From Phocoena phocoena (Eukaryota > Chordata > Mammalia > Artiodactyla > Phocoenidae), in NCBI RefSeq assembly GCF_963924675.1, contig NC_089225.1, positions 82,929,951 through 82,993,950 on the forward strand: 64,000 nucleotides of DNA, written 5' to 3'. This document shows positions 13,429 to 25,706 of the stretch, piece after piece. Position 1 is the stretch's first letter, and each line of letters starts with the position of its first letter. A model generated the notes under the pieces. That model made no database searches, had not been told where the DNA came from, and saw nothing but the letters and a program-made list of their open reading frames with translations. A program made the translations under genes and the position numbers.

Positions 13429-14314
13429 TATATTCTCTCTAGGCTCAATCTCACACAAGCTCCCATCATATTTCTAAACACTTATTGGTTAGTTAAAAAA
13501 AAATCACAATCCAAGGTGTTCAACAAGAGATGGCTGCCTATATGCCATGTTAAACAGTATGATGGAACATTATATTATTAAAATTCAACATATCCTTACC
13601 AAAAATGAATATACATATGGGAAGTAACAAAGACAATAGAAAACAGTACATATGCAAACAAAGATTAAATGTTGTTACCTTAATAAAGATGAAAACGGAT
13701 TATGCAATGATAGAAATCATTTCTTTAACGTTAAATAGGTTCCATTTCCATAAAATATTTAAATACTACAAAAAAGTTATCTTCCCAAATCAAATTTTTA
13801 TCTTTTCTTCATCACTACTTTCATAAATCTAAAAGCTGTGCTCAAAACACATACGAGAAGTGAATGTGAAGGTCAATTCTGCACACAAACTTTGCTCCAT
13901 ACCTTCTCAGTTTCAAAATCTTTCATTTGTTATAAAGCTATCACGTTCTCTATCAATCTCTCAAAAACTCTCCACAAATCTCTGCAAAGCAAGTTATGGA
14001 TCACTGCTTTCTTGAACTGAATCTGTAACGTGTTAAAAGTACCATTTACGAGCCAGAATCTTGTGGGGGGAGGATGTATAGAGAAGCACTGATCTGAACA
14101 CAGGAGCCCAACCATAATCAAGAAATGACCTTCTACCAAAACCATGGTTACAAAATAAAACACTTCGTTCTGGTAGCGCACACCTTAGATAACAACTGGA
14201 AGAAAGTGGAGGTTTGTGAACACACATTAATGCTTCAATAAAACGTTCATCATCTCTTACTGATATGTGTATATGCTCTTCGCAAACATTAAAAATAAAT
14301 ATAGTGTGATGGTT

Positions 14315-14480
14315 AAGAATCCAGACCCTGCGGCCAGAGGGCCTGTTTCAAGACCCAGCTCAGTCGTTTCCTGGCAATGCGACTCTGGGCTTATTATTTA
14401 ACCTGTTTCCTCATGTGTAAAATGGTGTAATGACAGCATTTATCTCCAAAAGTTGCTATAAACATTAATGAGTAATAATT
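14315..14480 (+). mobile_element. MIR SINE
   Basis: ggttaagaatccagaccctg, ttcctcatgtgtaaaatggt and ttgctataaacattaatgag follow the MIR order. Confidence 0.8.
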
Positions 14481-14749
14481 ACATTACTATTATATCAAAA
14501 GTGGGAAACCACCAGCCATCATCTGAATTTTATTTAAGCCTCAATTCATTTAGATTAGAGCTAGCTTATAGCTGTTAAATTTTAACAATATATTCGGGAA
14601 TATACTAAAACACCACAAGATGGGGATGTTGCTGCATAAATCTCTTTGCCTTTTTTCTACTGCCCATGTAGTTCTGTCTCTAGGTCTGGATCTGAGAAGC
14701 ACTGGCCAGTCTAGCCTTGTCTTGATCCTCCTTCAATTCTGTGATGAAA

Positions 14750-14925
14750 CAGCAAGGTATTGCTGACTGTCTGGGTTCAAACCCTTGGGAAAGTTATTTA
14801 GTCACTCTGCCTTAGTTCCTTTCATTGCAAAATAGAGGTAATGGTACCTATTCCACAAGGCACTGTACAGATTCAGTGTGTTAGGCATGTAAAGCACAAT
14901 GCCCAACACAGAATAAGCACTCAAT
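14750..14925 (+). mobile_element. MIR SINE
   Basis: gggttcaaacccttggg, ttcattgcaaaatagaggta, taaagcacaatgcccaacac, agcactcaatat. Confidence 0.75.
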
Positions 14926-16904
14926 ATAGTAGCTGATATTATTTTCTCTTTTTCCCCCTCTTCCGTTTATTCCTCTCCTAGATATGTAACTGGCCATTAT
15001 ACAGCCAGTATAAGGTCCTTTACCAGCTCTCCCAACACAAAACAAAACAGAGAAGAAAAACAAAACAGACTTAAAACCAAATAAAGATGCGTTTTCACTT
15101 CCTCAAGGAAACACTGCATATATTTCTAAGAAACCCACACAATAAGGATCAGGGCATATATGCCAGTGTTGACCGGGTGGTGTGTCTGAAAAGTGTCTAT
15201 GAGTGATGACCAGGCTTTTCCCCTGGCTTTCACCAATCTTCAGTTCTTCTTTCATCTGATACCTATTCCTTTTATTAATCTCACTAGGCCAGTGAAATCT
15301 AGAATTAAACACCAAGTTGGTACACGTGAATAAATTTCAGTGAGATGTAGCAACATAGCCACTAGAATTTTAGGCGAAATGTAGCTGTAATAATTAATAA
15401 CCCCAATCTTTTAGATATGTAGGCCTCTTAAAGTTTCAGAAAGCCCTGTGCTCCCACCTGGTTAATACTTCAGAGCAAAAGGTTGTTTTCTAAGAATAAT
15501 TTGGGACTTCAATGCCAATGCTACCTGATAGTACAACACAATTGCTGTTTTCTTTCCAATACCTCAAAATTTCTGCACACATTAATTCCTGAAATAGTTC
15601 GGGAAAGTAAAAGAAGTAAAGGAATTGCCCTGAAGCTATGATATGCTGTGTTGCATATCACAAGTTATAATGGTGTATCCATGAAATATTTCATTTAAAA
15701 AACCCTATGTACATAAGGAAAAAATATATACCACTGAGTTTTAGTAACTCAGATATTTAGGGAATCTTTCCTATCAAAATATTTATAATACGATCATCAA
15801 ATATTCTTAAAGATTCAGCAAAACTTTTTGAATCTACCATAAACTTCAGTAAAAGCTTCTAAAAGTATTTTCACTTTAAAAACACATTTATGTGTATAAA
15901 ATTCCAAATTCAGAGGAATCATTCGCTTAAATCCCACCAGAAAATAAATATACAGGTATATTTTAGCACTAACCTTTTATCAGTAGACCCTACTTTATAT
16001 AAAATTTATAACATGAAATTACTATTTAAATTTGAAAACTGCTGTCTTATTAAAAATTATTGTTTTATCAGTTAATGTGAATAAAAGTACCAGCAAGTCA
16101 GCTGCAACATTTATTTCACATTGCTTTAGATATAAAGAGCCCTAATTTACTTCAACTACAATGAATTCTAATTTTAAAAACCTAGCAAATGAACATTACT
16201 GATGGATTTCATAAGAATACTAACTAAAATTATTCTGTAATTCATTTTTACGTTTATCCATGGAAAATATTTTTATGCTTAAAGCATTCTTTAACATTCA
16301 GGGAATAATCATTTTTGATAATCAGCTTCACTTTATTTTTAAGATACTGATAAAAGTTGGGAGGCAAATGTAGTTTTGGAATTCAAATATAGACTTCCCA
16401 GTTATTTGACCTACTTAATCTCTTCTTTGGAATAATGCCCGTACCAAAGGGATAGCAGGAAGCTTAAATGAAATAAACATATGTGAAGTGCCTGGAAGCA
16501 CAGTATTTCAACAAAAGTCAAGAAAGAGAAAGGAGGGGAAAAAGACATACCCTCCCTGATATGAAATTATACTGTGCCTATCCCTGCTGGCTTCAGAGAG
16601 CAAGGAGGCAGAAAGATAAGCCACAGAATTATTTATTTTTGAATGGGTAGTTTGAATACCCACATCCCCAAGACGAAATAGTACCAATCTCAAATTGATT
16701 TTTCCAACTGGTATTTGTATCACCAAACTTCAGTGCAAGTAACTATTCTGTCCTAGGTTTCTTAAAACAGGTATAATTACTTCCTCTAAAGAACTTAGTG
16801 GGGTCTAAAAAAAAAGTTTCACTATCAGAATTTTTACATATTACTTCACTCATGGCACTCCGCCCACTACCTTGAAAGAAAATAATTGCTGATAATTTTA
16901 GAGT
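14926..16904. other. Unassigned AT-rich intronic DNA
   Basis: About 2 kb without a recognisable repeat, exon or RNA gene. The paucity of identifiable repeats may mean old unique sequence. Confidence 0.55.
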
Positions 16905-17107
16905 GCAAGACTTCTAGACAAAGATGGATTGAACATGTGCATATATTTAAACGCTCATTCAAATATCTGACTGCTTCTTACGAGCCAAATAATGTTCTAG
17001 GTGCTAAAGACACATCAGGAATCAAAGAAATTTTTCAAAAATTTCCTCTCCGCCTGGACCTCACATTCAAGTGGGAGAAGACAGATGAGCAAAATAAAAG
17101 AAGTAAA

Positions 17108-17469
17108 GGACTTCCCTGGTGGCACAGTAGTTAAGAATCCACCTGCCAATGCAGGGGGCACATGTTCAAGCCCTGGTCTGGGAAGATCCCACATGCCGCG
17201 GAACAACTAAGCCCATGCGCCACAACTACTGAGCCTGTGCTCTAGAACTCGCGAGCCACAACTACTGAGCCTGCATGCCACAACTACCGAAGTCCGTGGC
17301 CCTAGAGCCCGTGCTCCACAACGAGAAGACACTGCAATGAGAAGCCCGCGCACCGCAATGAAGAGTAGCCCCTGCTCGCCGCAACTAGAGAAAGCCTGCA
17401 TGCAGCAATGAAGACCCACCGCAGCCAAACATACATACACACATAAATAAATAAATACATTTTTTAAAA
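17108..17469 (+). mobile_element. CHR-1-type SINE, full length
   Basis: Head ggacttccctggtggcacag, a body with repeated ccacaactactgagcctg-type units, and a tail of (aaat)n. The 7-bp AAGTAAA duplication is at 17101-17107 and 17470-17476. The insertion splits an ancient repeat whose sequence resumes after the second copy. Confidence 0.92.
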
Positions 17470-18495
17470 AAGTAAAATATATAGTATTTTAAATGGTGAT
17501 AAAATAAAGAGAAATATAAAGCAGAAAAGGGAGATAAAAAGTATCACAGGGCAGAGGAAGAGGAGTTCAATTTTAAAATAGGGTGATCACAGAAGGCCTC
17601 ATTGGGAAAGTGACTTTTGAGCAAATCCCTAAAGGTAGTAAAGGGGTACTATCACAGGGAAGGGCATCCAGGCAGGGGGACAAACGAAAAGGCTCTGAGG
17701 CAAGCTCTGACTTCTGGCAACGAACAACTGGGAGGCAGTATGGCTGACAGAGTAAGAGAGGGAGGAAAGAAAGGAATACAGGAGCAGGCAACAGGAAAGC
17801 AGATCTGGTAAGGCCCTGCAGGCCATTGTAGGGATTTTGGGTTTATACTGAGTAAGATACAAAGCCTTTGGGTTTGAAAGGAGGAGGGGCAAGATCTGAC
17901 TTACCTTTAATAGGACCACTCTGGCTGACATGTGGATAACAGACTGTTAAGGGAACAGTGAACACAGAAGACTAATCGGGAAGCTACTGCAAAAATCTAT
18001 ATCAAGACAGGGTTGGCTTGGTGGCAGTGAAGGTGGTGAGAAGTGATCAAATTCTGGATATAATCTGAAGTTAAGGCAACAGAACTGGCTGCTGGATTGG
18101 AAGCAGGGCGGGGGGGAAAAAAAGAGAAGGAGATAAGGACTCCAAGCATTTTGCTTGATGAACTGGAAGGACAGAATAGCCATTAACTGAGATGGAGAAG
18201 ACTGCAGGAGGAATAAGTTTGGGAGAAAAAAATCAGGGCTTCAGTTTTAGACCAGTTAAATCTGAGTTACCTATTAGATAACCAAATAGAGATACTGATT
18301 AGAAATAGGATGCATGAGCCTGGAGCTCAGGGGAGAGGCACTGGCTAAAGAAACCTGTATTCCCTTGAATCTAAGATGATTTAGTGCTGGTATTTCTTGA
18401 TCTTTATCAGAAACTGTCAACAGACAGCTTCACACAACACAAAGTAATTGCCATCTTGCTGACAGTGACTGACCGATGCCACCTGCTTTAGAACA

Positions 18496-18680
18496 TGGCT
18501 CCTCAATCTTGGCACTATTTTGGGTCAGATACTTGTTTGCTGTGGAGGCTGTCCTGTGCATTGCAGGATTTTAGCAGCACCCCTGGCCCCTACCCACCAG
18601 ATGCCAGGAGCACCCTTCTATCACTGACAGCCAAAAACGTCTTCTGGGGGACAAAATAGCTCCCAGTTGAGAATCATTGT
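18496..18680 (-). mobile_element. MER5A DNA transposon inserted in an ancient repeat
   Basis: Reverse orientation: ctcaatcttggcactatttt, ggctgtcctgtgcattgcag and a final agttgagaatcattg. The surrounding ancient repeat continues on both sides. Confidence 0.85.
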
Positions 18681-19040
18681 TTTTAGAGGGACTAAGATGT
18701 AGGGGGGGAAATGTGCCTTAAATAAATGATAGGGTATTAAAATTTGGGAGTTGTCAGTGTTTAAGACCACAAAAGGAGTAGATACAGATAGAAAGGTAGT
18801 CTGAGGACTGCACCTTGGGGCACTCCAAGGTCAAGAGACAGTAGACATGAAAAGGAGACTGTGAATGGCCAATGAGGTAGTTCCAATCCCTCCCCAAATC
18901 TCACTAAAACAAAGATAAAGGGTTTGGTTGTTGCTGCCGTTTTAAAGACAAACTCATAAGACGACATGACAAAAATTTGGAAGCCAGAAAGCATATGGCT
19001 GAGTGGTAAAAAAGACACTCAGCAGGCCCAAGGAAAGCTG

Positions 19041-20718
19041 AATGCTAAGCCAGCACTGGAGAAAAGCAGAGGAGCACCCCAGTTTACATTCTGTAGCCTC
19101 AAATGACTCCAGAATCAGCAGAAGTGAATGAAGGTGGGACTAAAAGCAGGACTGGTTGAAAGCATATTTAAGAAAGCAGTTAATTCCCAGATTTCCTCCT
19201 TTCCTGCCACCAGCAGCAGTCTCAGGTTCAGACTGATATTCATTCATAGGACCCCAAAGACCACAGCTTGGCACCAGGTTCATTTAGTTCTGCAGAAAGA
19301 CAAAGACAGCATGCTAGCATGAGGCACGCTATCTTCAGAAGGGGTTTATACAGCCCACCAGGGGTCTTTTTTGGACCCAATGCTGTAAGAGAAAGAGATC
19401 ATGTGAATAAGTACAGAAATCACCCTGGCTTAGGGAAACTCCATGCTCCACAGGAACCAGGAGCATATTTTAACAGCCAATGAGTGTAGGTTCCAGGGCC
19501 CCTGGAGGGATATGTTCATGCTTACCTACAAGAGTCACACATTGCACAACAGGAGTCAAGTTCAGTGTCTTTTCACAGGCTTCTATAGTTCACTCACAGT
19601 CTTCCTGATCCATATGCACTCACCAATCAGCATCAATTTACAATAAACAATATTACCTGGATACGTTATATATTCATTAATCAAGTTTCTAGTAAAGAAT
19701 GCCAGGAGAAGGAAAATCCAAGGTCATTTCCCATGAAAAAAAGGGCTCAGACCTGCTATTATTAACCCTTTCTACTTACACAGTGATTCTCAAATGGGGG
19801 CGATTTTGCCTCACAGGGAACATGCAGCAATGTCTGGAGACATTTCTACTTGTCACAACTGGAGGGATGTATGTAGTACTGGCACCTAGTGGGTAGATGC
19901 CAGGGATGCTGCTAAACATCCTACAATGCACAGGATAGCTCCCACAACAAAGAATTATGTAGCCCAGATGTCAATAGCCTTGACCTAAAAGGATTAAATG
20001 GAAGGTTGTGTTAAGGACCACTCCACATCCCATGCCTTCTTTCCCAAATGAGTGCTAAAGCATTGGCAGCCAAGCATATGCCCTCCATGCAGGGGATTGG
20101 AAGAATCTTCTCTGGAGAAGCTTACCCACCTGAGAGAAAAGACCTAAGAATGATACTAGAATAAAGACTACAAAAGACGAAGAAGAACTTTAAGAAGATG
20201 AAATTAATAGAACACCAATTTTGTTCAAACCAAGTAAGAGATTTAATCAACTGGGAGAAAGTTTGGAGTAGAAATAGTGATAAACATACAAAAAGCTATT
20301 TTGAAATCTAAAGACAATTCTTAATTCCAGGAAAAGCAAAAGGTAATGTCCCCAAAAGGAAATGTAACAGAAGTATATACAGTTTAGCAGTAAATTGCAT
20401 GTATACAGACATGATAATATAAACACTGAATAGTTACCCAACCAAAATATATTCTAAGGATGGGGTAAGGGAGGGGAGAAAAGAGGAGAACTGTCTAAGG
20501 AGCACTATATCCTAATTTCCAAAGTGAGAAGACAGTAGGTAATACATACAACTGAAAAAAAAATCAAGAAATAGCGATATACTTATAGATTTAATGATAG
20601 GTAAATACACTAAGAATCAGCTGAAAGAGGAGAAAGCACTTACCTCTGCGAGCAGAATACAGGGTGCATGAGTGTGTGTGTGCACGTGTAGCAAAGTTTT
20701 TTTGGTAACAAGTCTCTT
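19041..20718. other. Unassigned intronic DNA around MER5A
   Basis: Outside the MER5A at 19781-19984, I see nothing nameable. Open frames between 19128 and 19650 show no family resemblance. Confidence 0.5.
19781..19984 (+). mobile_element. MER5A DNA transposon (hAT-Charlie)
   Basis: Starts cagtgattctcaaatggggg and contains caatgtctggagacatttct, ggtagatgccagggatgctg and taaacatcctacaatgcaca, the MER5A consensus order. It is a non-autonomous element with no transposase. Confidence 0.88.
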
Positions 20719-20733
20719 TAGAACTATATGACT

Positions 20734-21062
20734 GTTTTTTAAATTAATTTATTTATTATTTTTTTTAATTTTTGGCTGCATTGGGTCTTCGTTGCTGCGT
20801 GCGGGCTTTAACTAGTTGAGGCGGGGGAGGGCTACTCTTCGTTGCGGTGCACAGGTTTCTCATTGCGGTGGCTTCTCTTGTTGCGGAGCACACTGCAGGC
20901 TTCAGTAGTTGTGGCTCGCGGGCTCTAGAGCACAGGCTCACTAGTTGTGGCACACAGGCTTAGTTGCTCCGCGGCATGTGGGATCTTCCCAGACCAGGGA
21001 TTGAACCCTGCCCCCTGCATTGGCAGGTGGATTCTTAACTGCTGTGCCAACAGGGAAGTCCC
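20734..21062 (-). mobile_element. CHR-1-type SINE, full length
   Basis: Reverse orientation: the tail is at the left (aaattaatttatttatt), and the tRNA-like head ends at caacagggaagtccc. A perfect 15-bp target-site duplication TAGAACTATATGACT lies at 20719-20733 and 21063-21077. Confidence 0.95.
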
Positions 21063-21481
21063 TAGAACTATATGACTCTTTAACTCCATGCATGCAAAAC
21101 TAAAGTATTTTTTAAAAAAATGTATTTGAGTCTGGTGGTAATTTGATACACTGGTTTGGGATCTAGCAAGCCTCCCTTAGTTTTCTTGGTTTGCATTAGA
21201 ACAGACTAGATCCAAAAAAAAGTACATTGAAACAAGTTCCAGATTTGTTAAGCCACTTTTCTACCCACCTGGGCAAGGCAAAAGAACAGGCTGGACAGAG
21301 AAGACTTTTAACTCCTTTCCCTGCTTTTTGCTGGCTTACTCACCAAACCTTATACTAAAGTCTTATATTAAATATTATACCATTGAACACTGGTATCCTT
21401 GCCCATGGATACCACTAGATACTGTGTGAAGTGTTTGCTAGAAGACTTCACTTTTTACTTTGTTTGCTCTTCAATTGTTAC

Positions 21482-21541
21482 TTATAATGAGTGTACTTTA
21501 CAGAGTGAACTTTATAATGAGTGTATTTTACAGATGGAAAC
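21482..21541 (+). repeat. 30-bp imperfect tandem duplication
   Basis: ttataatgagtgtactttac (21482) recurs as ttataatgagtgtattttac (21512) with a period of 30. Confidence 0.85.
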
Positions 21542-21889
21542 ACAAACATACACACCAAGATTCTCAATTAGTTCATAACCTGTCCTCATGCATTTTGACC
21601 CAACTCAAAATAATCTGATTGGAAAGAAGGAATATCAACACACAAAACACAGAATAACCAAACAAGCTCATCCCTAATAAAATATTGCTCATTTCCCAAC
21701 AGGTAAGCCTAAAAGATATAAGTGATGCATGCTAAGTAGCTGGTGCTAAATATAACGCCCAGGTATCATAAGGCAGAAATAAGTTTTCAAGTTCTCTATA
21801 GAATATATACCGCTTAGAAAAGTTTCATTTTAAATAAATGAAAGTTTACTCTTTGATGTAATTTGCTAACTTTCTTTACAAGCAATAAA

Positions 21890-21990
21890 ACTTAAATTTA
21901 TCTCCAAACTACCATGATTCATGCTTCTTTTGTGCTCCACAGCGCCTAGAACAAAGTACTAGTGGATACCAAGAGTTACTGATGGATGGA
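21890..21990 (+). mobile_element. L2 3' end, eroded
   Basis: tccacagcgcctagaacaaa followed by gtactagtggataccaagag resembles the L2 terminus. Confidence 0.45.
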
Positions 21991-22404
21991 AATTAACCTA
22001 ATGAGTTAAATCAACGGTGGGAAAATCAATAATATTGAGTAACAGGTGTAAATTTTGAATTTCTCTGCAATTCCTTAAACAATGTTTTATAAGATTTTAC
22101 CTTAGTATTGATTAATATAAATTATTTTACCCTGTATTAGAGAGCACTATATATATAAGCTGAATGGAAGGCTGGCTTTATTCTGCCCCATAGGTTTTCT
22201 TCTTTCTTGCTGCTGCCTTATAACAAAATTGCCTTCTCCTTGATGAAAAAAAACTCAATAAAGAATTCATCTTCATCAAGTTCAGCTTTTACTAAACTTA
22301 TTTTATCACAGATCCATTCCTTACCCTCACCCCATCACATCCAGAAAAACTTCCTCTTTTAAAATCTGTTCATGCATATTATATCACTTCTGATTCTCTG
22401 AACC

Positions 22405-22570
22405 ACCGTATGAGGAAGGTAGACCATGTACTATTAGCTCCACTTTACTTATGAGAAATTGAAGTTCACAAAGACTGAACAACTCATGTAGGTCTGATGG
22501 GTAATGAAACACTTGGAACCAAGTTTTCCAATTCCAAGCCCAGTGGCTCTTTTCACTACATCACACCAAC
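22405..22570 (-). mobile_element. MIR SINE
   Basis: Reverse orientation: tatgaggaaggtagaccatg, tccactttacttatgagaaa, cttggaaccaagttttcc, agtggctcttttcactacat. Confidence 0.75.
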
Positions 22571-23017
22571 TCTTTGACAATAAAATGGAGTAAACCCTGA
22601 GAGCTAGAATCTGGGAGAATTATAATGGGGATATGAGTCATTTTCTCAAATGGTTATTTTGTAACAAACATATATTAGAAAGCAATTATTTCAGCTTAAT
22701 AGCTATAACTTTACAAAATATCATTAAATATATTTCAAGTTTTTTAATCATGTGATACAACTGACATTAATTTAAGGACTTCAAATAGTCACAAGAATAA
22801 AACTGAAGAAACTAAATCTCTTCTTAATCATCTTTATGATACTGCTATATCTGGTAATATATTCTGTAGTCTGATTTTAAAGTTTAGCTCAGAGGTATTC
22901 TTGACAAACTTTAAATGTAGAAAAAACAGGAAAGTTGATTAGAACTGCATTTTTAAAATATCATTTCTTCCTTATTGTAATACTGAAATACCAGGGAAGA
23001 AAGTTCCATCCACTTAC

Positions 23018-23523
23018 CTCAGTAATCGGCTGCCCCTGATGTGTCAAATCCAGTTCTTGAGGGCGTGTTACTTTATCAATATCCAAAGAGTCCATGCTAG
23101 AGGCTGCAGAAGTGATGCTTGAACGAGAGGAGTTACTAATAGAGCGTACTTCAGCATCACTCACTGTGCCCGCTGACGCTGTTCTCCTGTGCTGATTAGT
23201 TACTAAGGACTTAGTACCTTCTAGTACAGACTGCTGAGCAGCCTCATCCATGCTCAAGGAGGCCTGTTCTAACTGTGCAGTGATGTCATCCAGGGAGTAG
23301 TTGGCATGAGACGGTTTAGTTATCCTATTAGACGAAGAAGACAATCCTTTCAAGGTGCCATGTTTTGATGTATGTCGGCTAGCAGGTAACTTCTGAGTGG
23401 CTTTTGTTTCTGTGATTTGACGCTTACTATTTCCTGCACCAAAACTGCTGAGCTCCTGCTCTATTGAGCAAAGATCGGCCATTAGGGCATCCAGATCCAC
23501 AGTCTCTCCCTGATTCAGAGCTT
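23018..23523 (-). CDS. RAPH1: RAPH1 third coding exon (residues 76-244)
   Basis: This 506-base exon completes codon 76 (GAA, Glu) and runs through 169 codons to ...QPITE with no stop. It contains an acidic, helix-prone start (EALNQGETVDLDALMADLCS, with IEQELSS following), then a Ser/Thr-rich linker with a basic-directed phosphosite-like RRTAS (about residues 188-192) and a Ser-rich run at about 203-222. A short SLDDITAQLEQASLSMDEAA segment near residues 152-170 looks helical. In lamellipodin this region precedes the Ras-association domain, which is not in the window. The acceptor is gtttgttgcag and the donor is GAG before gtaagt, so the exon ends in phase 0. The open frame extends past both splice sites, but the extra codons are intronic and do not resemble lamellipodin. 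The three exons together give 244 residues, roughly a fifth of the family's usual length. Confidence 0.95.
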
Positions 23524-24346
23524 CTGCAACAAACAACATACATGATGTTTCCAGAACACAATGAATTAGAATTTATACATTCTATTATAAATCAGTTAAT
23601 GAATGCCAGGGGAAAAGCAAACAAATTCATCCTATTGGGCCTAACGCCTATCAAATACAGGATTTCTAACAGTTTTTTGTTTTAAATTCCAAGAGAAAAT
23701 TTTAGAAGCAAAGAGTCCATCTTTTAAGATTTGTAGTAATCAGAGGAGAATAAAATTATGAGTTGAAAGATAAAAATAATGGAAAAATTGTACACTGTTC
23801 CATGGTTTTAACCACATCCCCCATGCAATTTTCTACCAGAGGCTCTAAGTTGTTAATATGACCATTGCCCTGGTGGAGATGTTAATACCTAAAGATCTGA
23901 GGGCATAAAAAGAGAAATGTTAAGCCCTAAAAAAATTACAGATTGAAATGTCAGTTCCAAGAACTAAAAGCTGACTAGGTAGAGTTCATTAAATAAAGGC
24001 CAGAGGGGCTGGTTTTAAATTAATAACAAGTAACTTCACTTTCACTGGACTTTATTCCAGTGAAAATACAACAATGCAATTAAGTTTGCTGTAGGATTCT
24101 ACCTGAGTATGTACTTTGTCAATTATTAATAACTCAACTAGAAAACTATTTTAGTTATGTTCCAGTTTGTTTTTTTCTGTGACGATTTGAATTAGTAATA
24201 AAATGTACAAATCAAGAAATATAAGAATTCAGTCAAGTTATGCATATATGGTTTTTATATTGAGCTATTTGTAATTGTTACTGTATTATTTCTACATTAT
24301 ATAACTTAATATACTGTTTTACATTTTATTTCCAATTACATCTTAC
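23524..24346 (-). other. RAPH1: RAPH1 intron between coding exons 2 and 3
   Basis: The intron is 823 bases and phase 1, bounded by gtaag and gttgcag on the minus strand. The sequence is AT-rich. I see no interspersed repeat, no open frame of interest and no RNA gene in it. Confidence 0.85.
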
Positions 24347-24452
24347 CATTCAAGTTGTATATGGAGAAACGATAAGAAAAATTGGCCATGTTTGTTTCCT
24401 GGCGAAGAGGAGATCTTTTTATTGGTTCCGTGGGCTTGTCAGAATCCAAACT
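24347..24452 (-). CDS. RAPH1: RAPH1 second coding exon (residues 41-75)
   Basis: This 106-base exon encodes 35 residues plus the first base of codon 76. The translation begins SLDSDKPTEPIKRSPLRQE and ends NFSYRFSIYNLN, which I recognise as the segment following LDKLTQ in lamellipodin. It finishes the N-terminal talin-binding region and carries a basic KRSP motif. The acceptor reads ttttttaaag with the exon starting AGTTTGGAT; an alternative AG two bases further in would break the frame. The donor is AATG before gtaag, giving phase 1, which matches the next exon. The upstream intron (24453-28690) is about 4.2 kb and the downstream intron (23524-24346) is 823 bases. No domain of known fold lies in this exon. 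Confidence 0.93.
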
Positions 24453-25094
24453 CTTTAAAAAACAAAGTTTAAGAAGTCATATTAAATTCAGGCTTCAATT
24501 ATAATAAAAAGATGAATAAAGTTTTTCTTTATGATTAAGTGAACTGTCATATAATAGTTAATACAACCAAAGTTCTTCTGAGTAATAGCATTAAGGAAAA
24601 GTATAATTGGTTTTCATATCATTTTGGCTATAGTTTCTTCAATTTTTAGATATATACTTACTTAAGGCACTTGAGATAGTTACAGTTTGGAGTAAATATC
24701 TTTCCAAATATTGAATACATCAAGTATAGTGACTGAGCTCGTTTTACATAAATTCACTATAAAATAAGCTAGGTACATGAATATGGGCATGGTAAGATAA
24801 GAAATAATGCAGAGAATTCTGTTTTCTCTCTCCTCAAAGGAATTTGTTTTTGGTCCAACAGAGCCTCATTCTTGGAATGAATTACCCTGGAGATAAGGCA
24901 CAATTCTGGACTCAAAATTATGAGACCCTAGATCTTAATGGCTACAACTTCAAACAATGATGGAATGTCCTTGTTCTTTGCAAGCTCTACTAAGGTGAGG
25001 GCAAACTGTAACCAGCTATACTGCCTGTGATTAAGTCTTCAATCACACTGAACTTCAGGGTAGGGTGTCTTGTAAGTTAACTCACCACCTTTTT

Positions 25095-25402
25095 ATTTTT
25101 AAGATTTTTAAATTATTTATTTATTTAATTTATTTATTTTTGGCTGCATCAGGTCTTAGCTGTGGCATGCGGGATCTTCGTTGAGGCATGCAGGATCTTT
25201 TGTTGCAGCATGCAGGCTTCTCCCTAGTTGTGGCGTGCGGGTTTTCTCTTCTCTAGTTGAGGTGCGTGAGCTCAGTAGTTGTGGCATGCAGGCTTAGTTA
25301 CCCCGTGGCATGTGGGATCTCAGTTCCCTGACCAGGGATCAAACCCGCGTCCCCTGCACTGTTAAGGTGGATTCTTTACCACTGGACCACCAGGGAAGTC
25401 CC
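25095..25402 (-). mobile_element. CHR-family SINE, older long form
   Basis: Reverse orientation with an (aaat)n-type tail at the left and a tRNA-like head ending ccaccagggaagtccc. The body is more diverged than the other copies. A 15/16 target-site duplication is present: AACTCACCACCTTTTT (25079-25094) and AACTCACCATCTTTTT (25403-25418). Confidence 0.92.
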
Positions 25403-25706
25403 AACTCACCATCTTTTTAAATGACACTTTTTTTCTCTCCAACCTTTCTACAATAAGGAAGATAAGGCGTTTACAACAGAGAAATTCAGGGAAAGGGTCA
25501 ATAGCTATTTAGTGTCTATTTAAATAAATTTGTAAATATTACGATTAGTCTTTTAAAATTTTAATTTCTCTTTATAATTATCAAAAGATTTCAAATGAAA
25601 AAGAATGCTGAATAGTCTATTTGTACAATCATGGAATTAGATTAGAATGCTATCTTTACTCATTTGTTTCAAGTGAATCCATTTAGATAGTGTCCATCCA
25701 ATTTTT

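Larger units (their letters stand above)
16905..19040 (+). repeat. Ancient interspersed repeat, family not assigned
   Basis: A long, eroded mammalian repeat: gttctaggtgctaaagacac, cctcacattcaagtgggaga, then after the CHR-1 SINE ggtgatcacagaaggcctca, gggcatccaggcagggggac, taaggccctgcaggccattg, aggaccactctggctgac, and later ctgcaccttggggcactcca. The same order recurs in shorter copies in this window. It is interrupted by the SINE at 17108-17469 and a MER5A at 18496-18680. Confidence 0.65.
1..23017 (-). other. RAPH1: RAPH1 intron downstream of coding exon 3 (partial)
   Basis: Everything below 23018 lies downstream of the third coding exon on the gene's strand. No lamellipodin RA- or PH-domain coding sequence appears in the minus-strand translations here, so this is read as one long intron running out of the window. 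Its contents are listed separately. Confidence 0.7.
21078..23017. other. Unassigned intronic DNA near exon 3
   Basis: Holds the 30-bp duplication, an eroded L2 end and a MIR. The last 450 bases before the exon 3 donor are AT-rich with nothing recognised. Confidence 0.5.

Noticed and set aside
17108..17200. tRNA-like A and B boxes that could suggest a tRNA gene
   Set aside because: They belong to the tRNA-derived head of CHR SINEs. No tRNA cloverleaf with intact acceptor stem was seen here or in the other copies.
22961..23539. A 192-codon frame with its own ATG at the high end
   Set aside because: The ATG and first codons and the last 20-odd codons are intronic. Splice sites and lamellipodin similarity define 23018-23523 as an internal exon.
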